A stretch of 6,889 bases of DNA from an uncultured Rhodocyclaceae bacterium (lineage in GTDB: Bacteria > Pseudomonadota > Gammaproteobacteria > Burkholderiales > Rhodocyclaceae): assembly GCA_903930805.1 (NCBI GenBank), contig CAIYZZ010000403.1, positions 1-6,889 of the forward strand, in the 5' to 3' direction. The notes under the pieces were generated by a model. It was not told the origin of the DNA, searched no databases, and saw only the letters and a program-made list of their open reading frames with translations. The first letter of the stretch is position 1, and the number at the start of each line of letters is the position of its first letter. Below, in pieces: positions 1 to 6,060 of the stretch. A program made the position numbers and the translations under genes.

Positions 1-435
1 TGCGGCTGACCCGATTTGCCAGGCGTGTGTGATGCCATAGATCACGGGAAGCTGCAGTGCGGCCAGTACCGGCGCGTTGGCCGGCAGCATCGGGGCGACA
101 GTCAGCGTATCGGCGCGCTGCCATTCAAGCGCTGCATGTACATGATCATGCAGTTCTCCAAGCCATTGCGTGACACGAAAAAAATGCAGACGCACGTGGG
201 CGTGCGCGTAGACGTGCTCGCGCACGATCCAGGGCGTGGCGTGCGTGTCTTCGATTTCGAGCTCTTCATGCTGTTCGCGGGTCAACGCGTAGCGCAGCGT
301 TTCGCCCGCTTCAACCTTGCCACCGGGGAACTCCCAGTAGCCGGGATAGAACGTATCGGGAGCGCGCTGGCCCAGCAAGAAGCTACCATCGTCGCGCAAG
401 ATGACGGCGGCGGCGACATCGATGATCTTCTTCAT
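1..435 (-). CDS. Nudix (MutT-type) hydrolase with start of a fused ThiE-like domain, C-terminus cut by window edge
   Basis: This is the N-terminal 145 residues of a minus-strand protein that continues past the left edge. Residues 1-125 form a Nudix domain: a beta-strand start (MKKIIDVAAAVILRDDG), the FPGGK lead-in at 36-40, and a Nudix box with G39, E45, R53-E54 and E57-E58, the Mg-binding acidic residues. Such enzymes cleave nucleoside diphosphates linked to another moiety; MutT cleans 8-oxo-dGTP. The box departs from consensus at the hydrophobic position after RE (Q55) and at the usual glycine (E60). Residues 129-139 (LPVIYGITHAW) resemble the opening strand of thiamine-phosphate synthase (ThiE), so I infer the MutT-ThiE-like fusion of about 310 aa common in beta- and gammaproteobacteria. 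The ATG overlaps the stop of the upstream ATPase gene (ATGA), implying translational coupling. Substrate is unknown, and the second domain is inferred from only about 15 residues. Confidence 0.85.
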   Translation of the reverse strand, partial: MKKIIDVAAAVILRDDGSFLLGQRAPDTFYPGYWEFPGGKVEAGETLRYALTREQHEELEIEDTHATPWIVREHVYAHAHVRLHFFRVTQWLGELHDHVHAALEWQRADTLTVAPMLPANAPVLAALQLPVIYGITHAWQIGSAA

Positions 436-1316
436 TTCCCGGCGTGCCGGCCGGCGTAGTCGCGCGCAAACTGCCAGGCGACGCGCCCGGAACGGCTGCC
501 GCGCTGCATGGCCCATTGCAGGGCTTCTTGCCGTATTTCTTGCCGTCTCGCCAGCGCCGACTTTTCGTCGAGGCCGAGTTGGAGTAGCCAGTGCGCGCAG
601 ATGGAGAGGTAGTGATCCTGATCGAAGGGGTAGAAAGAGAGCCAGAGGCCGAAGCGCTCGGAAAGCGAAATCTTTTCCTCGGTGGTTTCGCCCGGATGAA
701 TTTCGCCGTCGGCAGTATGCGTGGCTTCGAGGTTTTCGGCCATGCGCTCGGGCATCAGGTGGCGGCGGTTCGAGGTGGCGTAGATCAGCAAGTTGTCCGG
801 CGTCCCAGCGATGGAGCCGTCGAGCGCGCTTTTCAATGCCTTGTAGCCGGGCTCGGACGCCTCGAAGGAGAGGTCGTCGCAGAACACGATGAAGCGCTCG
901 GGCCGGTCAGCAATGAGATCGATGATCTCGGGCAGGCTAACCAGATCGTTGCGGTCGACCTCGATCAGGCGCAGGCCACGCCGGCCGAATTTGGCGAGCA
1001 CGCCTTTGACGAGCGACGATTTTCCCGTGCCGCGCGCGCCGGTGAGCAGCACGTTGTTGGCGGGGCGCCCCGCGACGAACTGCCGTGTATTACGTTCGAT
1101 GGCGGCCTTTTGCTGGTCGACACCTTGCAGGTCGTCAAGGCGGATCTGGTGGGGATGGCGCACCGCTTCGAGCCGGCCGCGCCCCTGTCCCTGTGTTAGG
1201 CGCCAGCGAAAAGCTTTTGCCTGCCAGTCCGGAGGCACCGGTAGTTGCGGCAGGAGGCCTTCGGCCTTTTCGAGCAAACTTTCGAGGCGGGTCAGGAGGT
1301 TTTCGAGTGTGTGCAT
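432..1316 (-). CDS. DUF815-family P-loop ATPase (AAA-type, uncharacterised)
   Basis: A 294-aa cytoplasmic ATPase with no signal peptide or membrane segment. The first 45 residues contain a Leu-rich helical start (LENLLTRLESLLEKAEGLL). The AAA core follows: Walker A GARGTGKS at 93-100, Walker B RFIVFCDDLSF at 141-151 with D147-D148, and a sensor-1-like ATSNRRHL at 180-187. The SLSERFGLWLSFYPFDQDHYL stretch around 217-237 is typical of DUF815 (PF05673) proteins, whose cellular role is not established. Length fits the family (about 280-300 aa). It is followed directly by the Nudix/ThiE-like gene with a 4-bp stop/start overlap, so the two are almost certainly co-transcribed. The ATG at 1316 is the only good start; the Shine-Dalgarno upstream is weak (AAGGA about 14 nt away). 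It diverges from mltA after 22 bp, so its promoter must lie inside the mltA 5' region. Confidence 0.9.
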   Translation of the reverse strand: MHTLENLLTRLESLLEKAEGLLPQLPVPPDWQAKAFRWRLTQGQGRGRLEAVRHPHQIRLDDLQGVDQQKAAIERNTRQFVAGRPANNVLLTGARGTGKSSLVKGVLAKFGRRGLRLIEVDRNDLVSLPEIIDLIADRPERFIVFCDDLSFEASEPGYKALKSALDGSIAGTPDNLLIYATSNRRHLMPERMAENLEATHTADGEIHPGETTEEKISLSERFGLWLSFYPFDQDHYLSICAHWLLQLGLDEKSALARRQEIRQEALQWAMQRGSRSGRVAWQFARDYAGRHAGK

Positions 1317-1338
1317 CGGTTAAGCTTTCATCCTTCAG

Positions 1339-2532
1339 GTGACCGAACAATTTAGCAGATTCAGCATGCCTCTGTTTTTCGTTTTCCTCATGACACTTTT
1401 TCTGGCCGGCTGTGCCGCCTTGCCCGTACCGGCACCGCCTGCTTGTCCACCCTGTCCTGGCGTGGAGCCGCCAAGGCCTGCCGTCAAGGCGCTGCAGCCA
1501 GCGGAGTGGAACGAGTTGGCGGGCTGGGACGGTGACGATCATGCGCGGGCTTTCGAACTCTTCCGCGCTTCCTGTAGCACGCTGGCCAAGCGTCCACTCT
1601 GGCAGGCCAGTTGCGAATCTGCCCAAAAAGTCGGCGCGGGCGGGACAGCAAATGGCGGGGCGCGGGCCTGGTTCGAGGGGCAATTCCGGCCGTGGGCGCT
1701 GACCAACCCGGATGAGAGTCGCGCCGGACTCGTCACCGGCTATTACGAACCCGTGGTGCGCGGCAGTCGCAATAATAAATCGCCCTACCGTACACCGGTC
1801 TTCGGCCCGCCGGCTGACCTGATCGTTGTCGATCTGGCAGATCTCTATCCCGACCTCAAGAATCTGCGGCTGCGTGGCCGTATCGAGGGCCGCAAACTGG
1901 TGCCTTATCTCGACCGGGCGCAATGGACAGCGCAGGAAGCGCAACGCGCTGGCGATGCCCTGCTATGGCTCGACGATCCGCTCGACTTTTTCTTCCTGCA
2001 AATCCAGGGCTCGGGCCAGGTCGTTCTTGACGACGGCAGCCGGGTACGGATTGGTTATGCCGACCAGAATGGCCACCCGTACCGCTCGATCGGCAAGTGG
2101 CTGATCGACCAGGGCGAACTGCAGGCGCACGAAGCCTCGATGCAGGGCATCAAGGCTTGGGCAGAAGCACATCCGCAACGCTTGCAGGAGTTGCTGAACG
2201 CGAATCCCAGTCTGGTGTTTTTCCGCGAACTGCCGGCGACGGGTAGCGGGCCGCCGGGGGCGCTCGGCGTGCCGCTCACCCCCGAGCGCTCGATCGCCGT
2301 TGATCCACGCCATGTGCCGCTGGGCGCACCGGTATGGCTGGCTACGACTTACCCGAACAGCGAACGAGGGCTAAGCCGTTTGATGCTGGCACAGGACACC
2401 GGCGGCGCTATTCGCGGCCCTGCGCGCGCCGATTTTTACTGGGGCAGCGGGGTGGAAGCCGGCAACCAGGCCGGTAAGATGAAACAGCGTGGCGCGCTGT
2501 GGGTGCTGTTGCCGCGCGGCCATCAACCATAA
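1339..2532 (+). CDS. mltA: Membrane-bound lytic murein transglycosylase A (MltA), lipoprotein
   Basis: A 397-aa GH102-type lytic transglycosylase that cleaves the MurNAc-GlcNAc bond of peptidoglycan to form 1,6-anhydro-muropeptides, acting from the inner face of the outer membrane. The N-terminus is a lipoprotein signal: hydrophobic residues 11-22, then lipobox LAGC with C25 as the predicted lipidated Cys. Ala at +2 fits outer-membrane sorting. The mature protein begins with a Pro-rich linker (27-49). TGYYEPVVRGS at 133-143 is the MltA signature. The C-terminal 3D domain (QDTGGAIRGPARADFYWG) carries conserved D353 and D365, the latter probably matching the catalytic Asp of E. coli MltA. I chose GTG at 1339 because it gives an n-region with Arg7; the in-frame ATG at 1366 leaves a signal of only 15 residues with no positive charge. 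Neither start has a strong Shine-Dalgarno. C79 and C92 could form a disulfide. Confidence 0.93.
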   Translation: MTEQFSRFSMPLFFVFLMTLFLAGCAALPVPAPPACPPCPGVEPPRPAVKALQPAEWNELAGWDGDDHARAFELFRASCSTLAKRPLWQASCESAQKVGAGGTANGGARAWFEGQFRPWALTNPDESRAGLVTGYYEPVVRGSRNNKSPYRTPVFGPPADLIVVDLADLYPDLKNLRLRGRIEGRKLVPYLDRAQWTAQEAQRAGDALLWLDDPLDFFFLQIQGSGQVVLDDGSRVRIGYADQNGHPYRSIGKWLIDQGELQAHEASMQGIKAWAEAHPQRLQELLNANPSLVFFRELPATGSGPPGALGVPLTPERSIAVDPRHVPLGAPVWLATTYPNSERGLSRLMLAQDTGGAIRGPARADFYWGSGVEAGNQAGKMKQRGALWVLLPRGHQP

Positions 2533-2542
2533 GGGGCACAGA

Positions 2543-2559
2543 TGCACCACAATTGTGCT
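2543..2559. promoter_or_regulatory. Putative NtrC-binding site 1 upstream of the ammonium transporter gene
   Basis: TGCAC-N7-GTGCT matches the 17-bp NtrC dyad (TGCAC-N7-GTGCA) at nine of ten half-site positions. It lies just after the mltA stop, about 118 bp upstream of the predicted sigma-54 start. The overlapping 10-bp palindrome CACAATTGTG could be part of the same site. Its regulatory role is inferred from sequence and position. Confidence 0.6.
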
Positions 2560-2564
2560 GGTGA

Positions 2565-2581
2565 AGCACCATAGGGGTGCG
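2565..2581. promoter_or_regulatory. Putative NtrC-binding site 2 upstream of the ammonium transporter gene
   Basis: AGCACC-N5-GGTGCG keeps the symmetric core GCACC-N5-GGTGC of the NtrC dyad, with both outermost bases changed. Its centre is 22 bp from that of site 1, i.e. two helical turns, placing both on the same DNA face as expected for cooperative NtrC binding. It is about 96 bp upstream of the predicted transcription start. Confidence 0.6.
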
Positions 2582-2642
2582 CATAAGCTGATGTTGATGA
2601 GCGGTTTGTATCTAATCAGCTAAATTTAAACGAATATATTTC

Positions 2643-2658
2643 GGGAACGCTTGTTGCT
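2643..2658 (+). promoter_or_regulatory. Sigma-54 (-24/-12) promoter for the ammonium transporter gene
   Basis: GGGAACG-N4-TTGCT fits the sigma-54 consensus TGGCACG-N4-TTGCW: the diagnostic GG (2644-2645) and GC (2656-2657) are exactly 10 bp apart, and the -12 block is perfect. Transcription should begin near 2669, leaving a leader of about 26 nt before the ATG at 2695. The stretch between the NtrC-like sites and this element (about 2605-2642) is unusually AT-rich for this genome, which would suit DNA bending, though I found no convincing IHF consensus. Expected behaviour is activation by phosphorylated NtrC under nitrogen limitation. Confidence 0.75.
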
Positions 2659-2694
2659 CATCTGCTCCCTATTTGTGATTTCCGGGGCACCAAC

Positions 2695-3900
2695 ATGGAG
2701 AATTTCAAGACATCGGCCGACGTGCTGTTCATCCTGCTCGGCGCGATCATGATTCTGGCGATGCATGCCGGCTTTGCGTTTCTCGAACTCGGTACGGTAC
2801 GCAGGAAAAACCAGGTCAATGCACTGGTCAAGATTCTCTGTGATTTCTCCATGTCGACGCTGGCCTACTTCTTTGTCGGCTACGGCATCGCCTACGGCGT
2901 CAATTTTTTCGCTGGTGCCGAGACGCTACTGGCGAAAAGTGGGTACGACCTCGTCAAATTCTTTTTCCTGCTGACGTTTGCTGCGGCGATCCCGGCTATC
3001 GTCTCGGGCGGCATCGCTGAACGTGCCAGGTTCAATCCTCAACTGGCAGCAACCTTCTTATTGGTCGGCTTCGTCTATCCATTTTTTGAGGGCATTGCCT
3101 GGAACCAGGCCTTTGGCATCCAGGGCTGGCTGAAGGCCACGTTTGGCGAGGAATTCCATGATTTTGCCGGTTCAGTGGTGGTACATGCGATGGGTGGCTG
3201 GATCGGCCTTGCCGCGGTGCTTTTGCTGGGTGCGCGGCGTGGGCGTTATCACAAGGATGGCGGTATCGCCGGCGGCCACCCGCCCTCCAGCATTCCCTTT
3301 CTCGCCCTGGGTTCCTGGATTCTCATCGTCGGCTGGTTCGGTTTCAATGTCATGAGCGCGCAGACGCTTGAAAAGGTCTCCGGCCTTGTTGCGATGAACT
3401 CATTAATGGCCATGGTTGGCGGCACGCTCGTCGCGCTGGTGATGGGCAGGAACGACCCCGGTTTCGTGCATAACGGCCCGCTGGCCGGGTTGGTGGCTAT
3501 CTGTGCGGGATCCGATCTGATGCACCCGCTCGGCGCGTTGCTTACCGGGGGTATTGCCGGTGGCCTCTTCGTTGTGATGTTCACGGTTACCCAGAACCGC
3601 TGGCGCATTGACGACGTGCTTGGTGTCTGGCCGCTGCATGGTTTGTGCGGTGCCTGGGGCGGCATTGCTGCCGGTATCTTCGGCACGCGGGCGCTGGGTG
3701 GCATGGGTGGTGTGGCCTTCTTGAGCCAACTCGCGGGTACGCTACTTGGCATCACCGTCGCGCTTGCCGGTGGCTTCGCAGTATATGGCACGCTCAAGAA
3801 GTTCGTGGGCATCCGCCTCGACGCCGAAGATGAATACAACGGCGCAGACCTCAGCATCCACCAGATTTCCGCCAGCCCGGAGCGCGAGACGCTCTGGTAG
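2695..3900 (+). CDS. amtB: Ammonium transporter, Amt/MEP/Rh family
   Basis: A 401-aa inner-membrane channel for ammonium uptake, with about 11 hydrophobic segments beginning at residue 9 (ADVLFILLGAIMILAMHAGF). The pore's twin histidines are visible as H164 (DFAGSVVVHAMGG) and H315 (VLGVWPLHGLCGAWG). D156 of DFAG, W136 and W214 (GWFGFN) match conserved Amt positions, and SGGIAERARF at 104-113 is another family block. The cytoplasmic tail (VGIRLDAEDEYNGADLSIHQ, 371-390) resembles the conserved Amt C-terminus that contacts PII/GlnK. Unlike E. coli AmtB there is no cleaved signal peptide; the chain starts at the first mature helix. The ATG at 2695 has only a G-rich, weak Shine-Dalgarno (GGGG at 2684-2687). 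No glnK/PII gene is adjacent: the next gene is convergent. The upstream NtrC-like sites and sigma-54 element point to nitrogen control. Confidence 0.95.
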   Translation: MENFKTSADVLFILLGAIMILAMHAGFAFLELGTVRRKNQVNALVKILCDFSMSTLAYFFVGYGIAYGVNFFAGAETLLAKSGYDLVKFFFLLTFAAAIPAIVSGGIAERARFNPQLAATFLLVGFVYPFFEGIAWNQAFGIQGWLKATFGEEFHDFAGSVVVHAMGGWIGLAAVLLLGARRGRYHKDGGIAGGHPPSSIPFLALGSWILIVGWFGFNVMSAQTLEKVSGLVAMNSLMAMVGGTLVALVMGRNDPGFVHNGPLAGLVAICAGSDLMHPLGALLTGGIAGGLFVVMFTVTQNRWRIDDVLGVWPLHGLCGAWGGIAAGIFGTRALGGMGGVAFLSQLAGTLLGITVALAGGFAVYGTLKKFVGIRLDAEDEYNGADLSIHQISASPERETLW

Positions 3901-3904
3901 CCAG

Positions 3905-3942
3905 CGTCCCGCCAGTGCCGAAAAGTCGGTGCTAGCGGGACG
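3905..3942. terminator. Long hairpin between convergent amtB and dsbC, probable bidirectional terminator
   Basis: CGTCCCGC (3905-3912) pairs perfectly with GCGGGACG (3935-3942). After one mismatch the stem continues 8 more pairs, including two G-U, to a 4-nt AAAG loop. It begins 4 nt after the amtB stop and ends 15 nt from the dsbC stop, the expected place for a shared terminator. There is no T-run on either strand, so it may act as a Rho-assisted or RNA-stabilising 3' hairpin rather than a classic intrinsic terminator. Confidence 0.6.
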
Positions 3943-3957
3943 GCATGACTTCCTTGC

Positions 3958-4692
3958 TTACTGCTTGAGGTTGGCTGCGCTGCCCTTGTCGAGCGCTTTT
4001 TCCAGCGTTGCAGTCGGCATGTAGCCCGGGACGCGGCTACCATCGGCAAAGAACATCGTCGGTGTGCCGCGAATGTTGAGCTTGCGGCCGAAGGCGACGA
4101 TCTTTTCGATCGGATGATCGCAGGTGCCGTTCGCCGGTGACTGATTATTGATCATGAAGTCATTCCACGCCTTGGCGCGATCGGTTGCGCACCAGATGTT
4201 CTTTGCTTTCTCAGATGAATCGGGCGAGAGGATCGGGTAAAGGAAGGTGTAGATCGTCACGTCGCTGACACCCTGCAACTCCTTCGCCAGTTTTTTGCAG
4301 TAGCTGCAGTTGGGATCTTCGAAAGTCGCCAGCACGCGCTTGCCATTACCCTTGACCTGTTTTACGGCCAAGTCGAGCGGCAGGTCGGAAAATTTGATCT
4401 GCGAGAGCTTCTGTTTGCGCTCATCGGTAAGGTTTTTGCGTGTCTTGGCGTCGATGATGTCGCCAAGGATGACGTGGGTTACCTTTTCGTCGGTGTAGAC
4501 CAGTTCACCGTCAAGCTGTACCTCATACAGGCCGAGCACGCCGAGCTTGCGTACGCTCTCGACTTTCGGGCCGCTGCCGCCAAGCCAGGCTTCAACGCCC
4601 TTTTTGATTTCGGCCTCGTTGGCGCATGCGATCTGTGAAGCAAACAACGCGGCCAGGCCGGCGCCAAGGATGAATCGGGCATTGAATTTCAT
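3958..4692 (-). CDS. dsbC: Periplasmic thiol:disulfide interchange protein DsbC
   Basis: A 244-aa protein disulfide isomerase of the periplasm, where DsbC rearranges wrong disulfides and is kept reduced by DsbD. A Sec signal peptide spans 1-24 (MKFNARFILGAGLAALF..., likely cut after ACA, before N25). Residues 25-85 are the dimerisation domain; a linker leads to a thioredoxin fold from about 117. The redox motif is C129-S-Y-C132 (FEDPNCSYCKK), a conservative variant of the CGYC of E. coli. A second Cys pair, C168 and C191, matches the structural disulfide of DsbC. The cis-Pro loop is GTP at 209-211. The start is supported by GGAG 5 nt upstream of the ATG. It follows the FAD hydroxylase gene by 63 bp on the same strand and is probably co-transcribed with it. 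DsbG is an alternative, but length and motifs favour DsbC. Confidence 0.93.
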   Translation of the reverse strand: MKFNARFILGAGLAALFASQIACANEAEIKKGVEAWLGGSGPKVESVRKLGVLGLYEVQLDGELVYTDEKVTHVILGDIIDAKTRKNLTDERKQKLSQIKFSDLPLDLAVKQVKGNGKRVLATFEDPNCSYCKKLAKELQGVSDVTIYTFLYPILSPDSSEKAKNIWCATDRAKAWNDFMINNQSPANGTCDHPIEKIVAFGRKLNIRGTPTMFFADGSRVPGYMPTATLEKALDKGSAANLKQ

Positions 4693-4755
4693 GAAGACTC
4701 CAAAGGTAGGGTGGTGGAATAAAGGTGAGAAGGTAAAGTAACTGGGCGGGCGGAA

Positions 4756-5910
4756 TCAGCCCATGGCATAACGCACCAGAACGTCCTTGATGACCGGCAG
4801 GTGATCGACAAAGTTCAGCCCGAACTTGCGCAAGGCTGCCACGGACGCTTGTGGAGCCCCGAACAATCGTTGCAGCCCGTGGGTAGCAGATTGCAAGGCT
4901 ACCACCTCCTCGCGGCGGGCACGCTCGTGACGACGCAGCCATTGCACGTCGCCGTGATCGACATGTGTCGGACAGGCAGTAAGCGTGGCGGCAAGACTTT
5001 GCGCATCCTGAAAACCCAGGTTGATGCCATGACCGGACAACGGATGAATGGTATGGGCGGCATCGCCGATCAATGCCAGCCGATGTGCCACCGTGTGCGG
5101 CGCACGCATCAGGCGCAACGGAAAAGCGGCAGGTGGCGTCACGAGGGAGAGTTTGCCCAACGCATACTCTCCCGCCGCTGCGACATGCTCGCAGAATTCG
5201 GGCGCGCTCAGCGCCAGCAGTTCTTCGGCATGCGCTGTCGGGGTCGACCAGACGATGGAGATCAGATTGCCCGGCAACGGCAGGTAAGCCAGCACGCCAT
5301 CGGGGCGGAACCATTGGCGCGCCACTTCGCGATGCGGGCGAGCAGTGGTGAAATTGGCTACTACGCCTGCTTGTTCGTAGTGCAGGAAATCGACCTCGAT
5401 TCCGGCGGTGGTGCGCGTCCAGGAATCTGCACCATCGGCTGCAATGATCAATTTTGCCGTCAAGGTACGCTTGTCGGCCAGTTCCAGCACGACCTCGTGG
5501 TCGCCAATATCCAGAAGGGCTGGCTCCGCCGGGCAAAGCAGATCGAGGTTGCCCTGGCGTCTGGCGGACTCCCACAATTCACACTGCAGAAGGGATGATT
5601 CGACGATCCACGCCAGCTCGCCCACGCCGCTGCCATAGGCAGAAAAGCTCAACTCACTGCCGCCATCGCCACGCACAGCCATCTTGCGTACCGGCGTAAG
5701 ACGTGCTGCGTCAAGGTGCGCCCAAATGCCGATGCTGTCGAGAAAGCGCACATTTGCTGGGCTGATCGCATAGATGCGGGCATCCCAGCCTTCTGGACGA
5801 TAGGGCATGCGCCCCTCTACCACGGCTACGGTAAACCGACTGCGACGCAGTGCCACCGCAAGCGCCAACCCGGCCAAACCGCCGCCAACAACGATCACAT
5901 CGTAGTCCAT
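4756..5910 (-). CDS. UbiH/UbiF/VisC/COQ6-family FAD-dependent hydroxylase (ubiquinone biosynthesis)
   Basis: A 384-aa class A flavoprotein monooxygenase; the family hydroxylates the aromatic ring of ubiquinone precursors using O2 and NAD(P)H. Three FAD signatures are present: GGGLAG at 9-14 (GxGxxG, with E32 ending the second strand), the DG motif AADGADSWTR at 157-166, and the GD motif LIGDAAHTIHPLSGHGINLGF at 280-300. D43-A-R-IYAIS matches the conserved DxR block after the first Rossmann unit. The length is normal for UbiH-type enzymes. Which ring position it hydroxylates (UbiH, UbiF, UbiI, UbiL or UbiM type) cannot be decided by eye, so no symbol is given. The ATG at 5910 has no Shine-Dalgarno; a candidate promoter places the transcript start at that codon. 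dsbC follows 63 bp downstream; the tRNA-Met gene diverges upstream. Confidence 0.9.
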   Translation of the reverse strand: MDYDVIVVGGGLAGLALAVALRRSRFTVAVVEGRMPYRPEGWDARIYAISPANVRFLDSIGIWAHLDAARLTPVRKMAVRGDGGSELSFSAYGSGVGELAWIVESSLLQCELWESARRQGNLDLLCPAEPALLDIGDHEVVLELADKRTLTAKLIIAADGADSWTRTTAGIEVDFLHYEQAGVVANFTTARPHREVARQWFRPDGVLAYLPLPGNLISIVWSTPTAHAEELLALSAPEFCEHVAAAGEYALGKLSLVTPPAAFPLRLMRAPHTVAHRLALIGDAAHTIHPLSGHGINLGFQDAQSLAATLTACPTHVDHGDVQWLRRHERARREEVVALQSATHGLQRLFGAPQASVAALRKFGLNFVDHLPVIKDVLVRYAMG

Positions 5911-5916
5911 GTGCGC

Positions 5917-5945
5917 ATTGTCGCGTTCGCCGTCGATCTTGACAA
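5917..5945 (-). promoter_or_regulatory. Candidate sigma-70 promoter for the FAD hydroxylase-dsbC unit
   Basis: On the minus strand TTGTCA (5945-5940) and GACAAT (5922-5917) are separated by exactly 17 bp, matching -35 and -10 at 5/6 and 4/6 positions. The predicted start, 7 nt beyond the -10, falls on about 5910, the A of the hydroxylase ATG. The -35 overlaps that of the tRNA promoter on the other strand. Moderate confidence, because no independent signal confirms it. Confidence 0.4.
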
Positions 5946-5968
5946 GCCTGGTGCTACACCGGGATAAT
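5939..5968 (+). promoter_or_regulatory. Sigma-70 promoter of the tRNA-Met gene
   Basis: A perfect -35 TTGACA (5939-5944) and a -10 GATAAT (5963-5968, 5/6) are 18 bp apart. The start is expected near 5975, about 9 nt before the mature tRNA 5' end. The bases after the -10 are GC-rich (CACGCCCCT), the discriminator type typical of growth-rate and stringently controlled stable RNA promoters. Confidence 0.8.
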
Positions 5969-5983
5969 CACGCCCCTCCATGT

Positions 5984-6060
5984 GGTGATGTAGCTCAGTC
6001 GGTTAGAGCATCGGATTCATAATCCGGGGGTCGGTGGTTCAAGTCCACCCATCACCACCA
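5984..6060 (+). tRNA. tRNA-Met (anticodon CAT), elongator type
   Basis: A complete 77-nt cloverleaf with encoded CCA. The acceptor stem GGTGATG (5984-5990) pairs with CATCACC (6050-6056), followed by discriminator A6057 and CCA. D-stem GCTC/GAGC (5993-5996/6006-6009); anticodon arm 6011-6027 with loop TTCATAA and anticodon CAT at 6018-6020; 5-nt variable loop; T-arm GGTGG-TTCAAGT-CCACC (6033-6049). The paired first base (G1-C72) argues against initiator tRNA. A CAT anticodon could also belong to tRNA-Ile2, whose C34 is modified to lysidine; elongator Met is the likelier reading but sequence alone does not settle it. Confidence 0.95.

Noticed and set aside
591..1944. Long open frames opposite or overlapping real genes (plus 591-1199, minus 1135-1944)
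   Set aside because: They lie antisense to the DUF815 ATPase and MltA genes, have no recognisable domain, and are expected in GC-rich coding DNA.
2555..2569. GTGCT-GGTGA-AGCAC hairpin after the mltA stop as a terminator
   Set aside because: A 5-bp stem with no T-run; it is better explained by the facing half-sites of the two NtrC-like dyads.
2598..2642. IHF site between the NtrC-like sites and the sigma-54 promoter
   Set aside because: The stretch is AT-rich, but neither strand fits the IHF consensus (WATCAA-N4-TTR) well enough.
3249..4049. 266-aa minus-strand open frame across the amtB 3' half
   Set aside because: It is antisense to a clear Amt protein and runs through the intergenic hairpin and the dsbC end; its Pro/Ser/Ala-rich low-complexity product looks like a shadow.
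4592..5575. 327-aa minus-strand open frame inside the FAD hydroxylase and dsbC start
   Set aside because: It is in a different frame from the hydroxylase, which has all three FAD motifs; the Arg/Ser/Cys-rich product has no family signature.
5984..6060. Initiator tRNA-fMet
   Set aside because: The first acceptor pair is a normal G-C and the anticodon stem lacks the three consecutive G-C pairs of initiator tRNAs.
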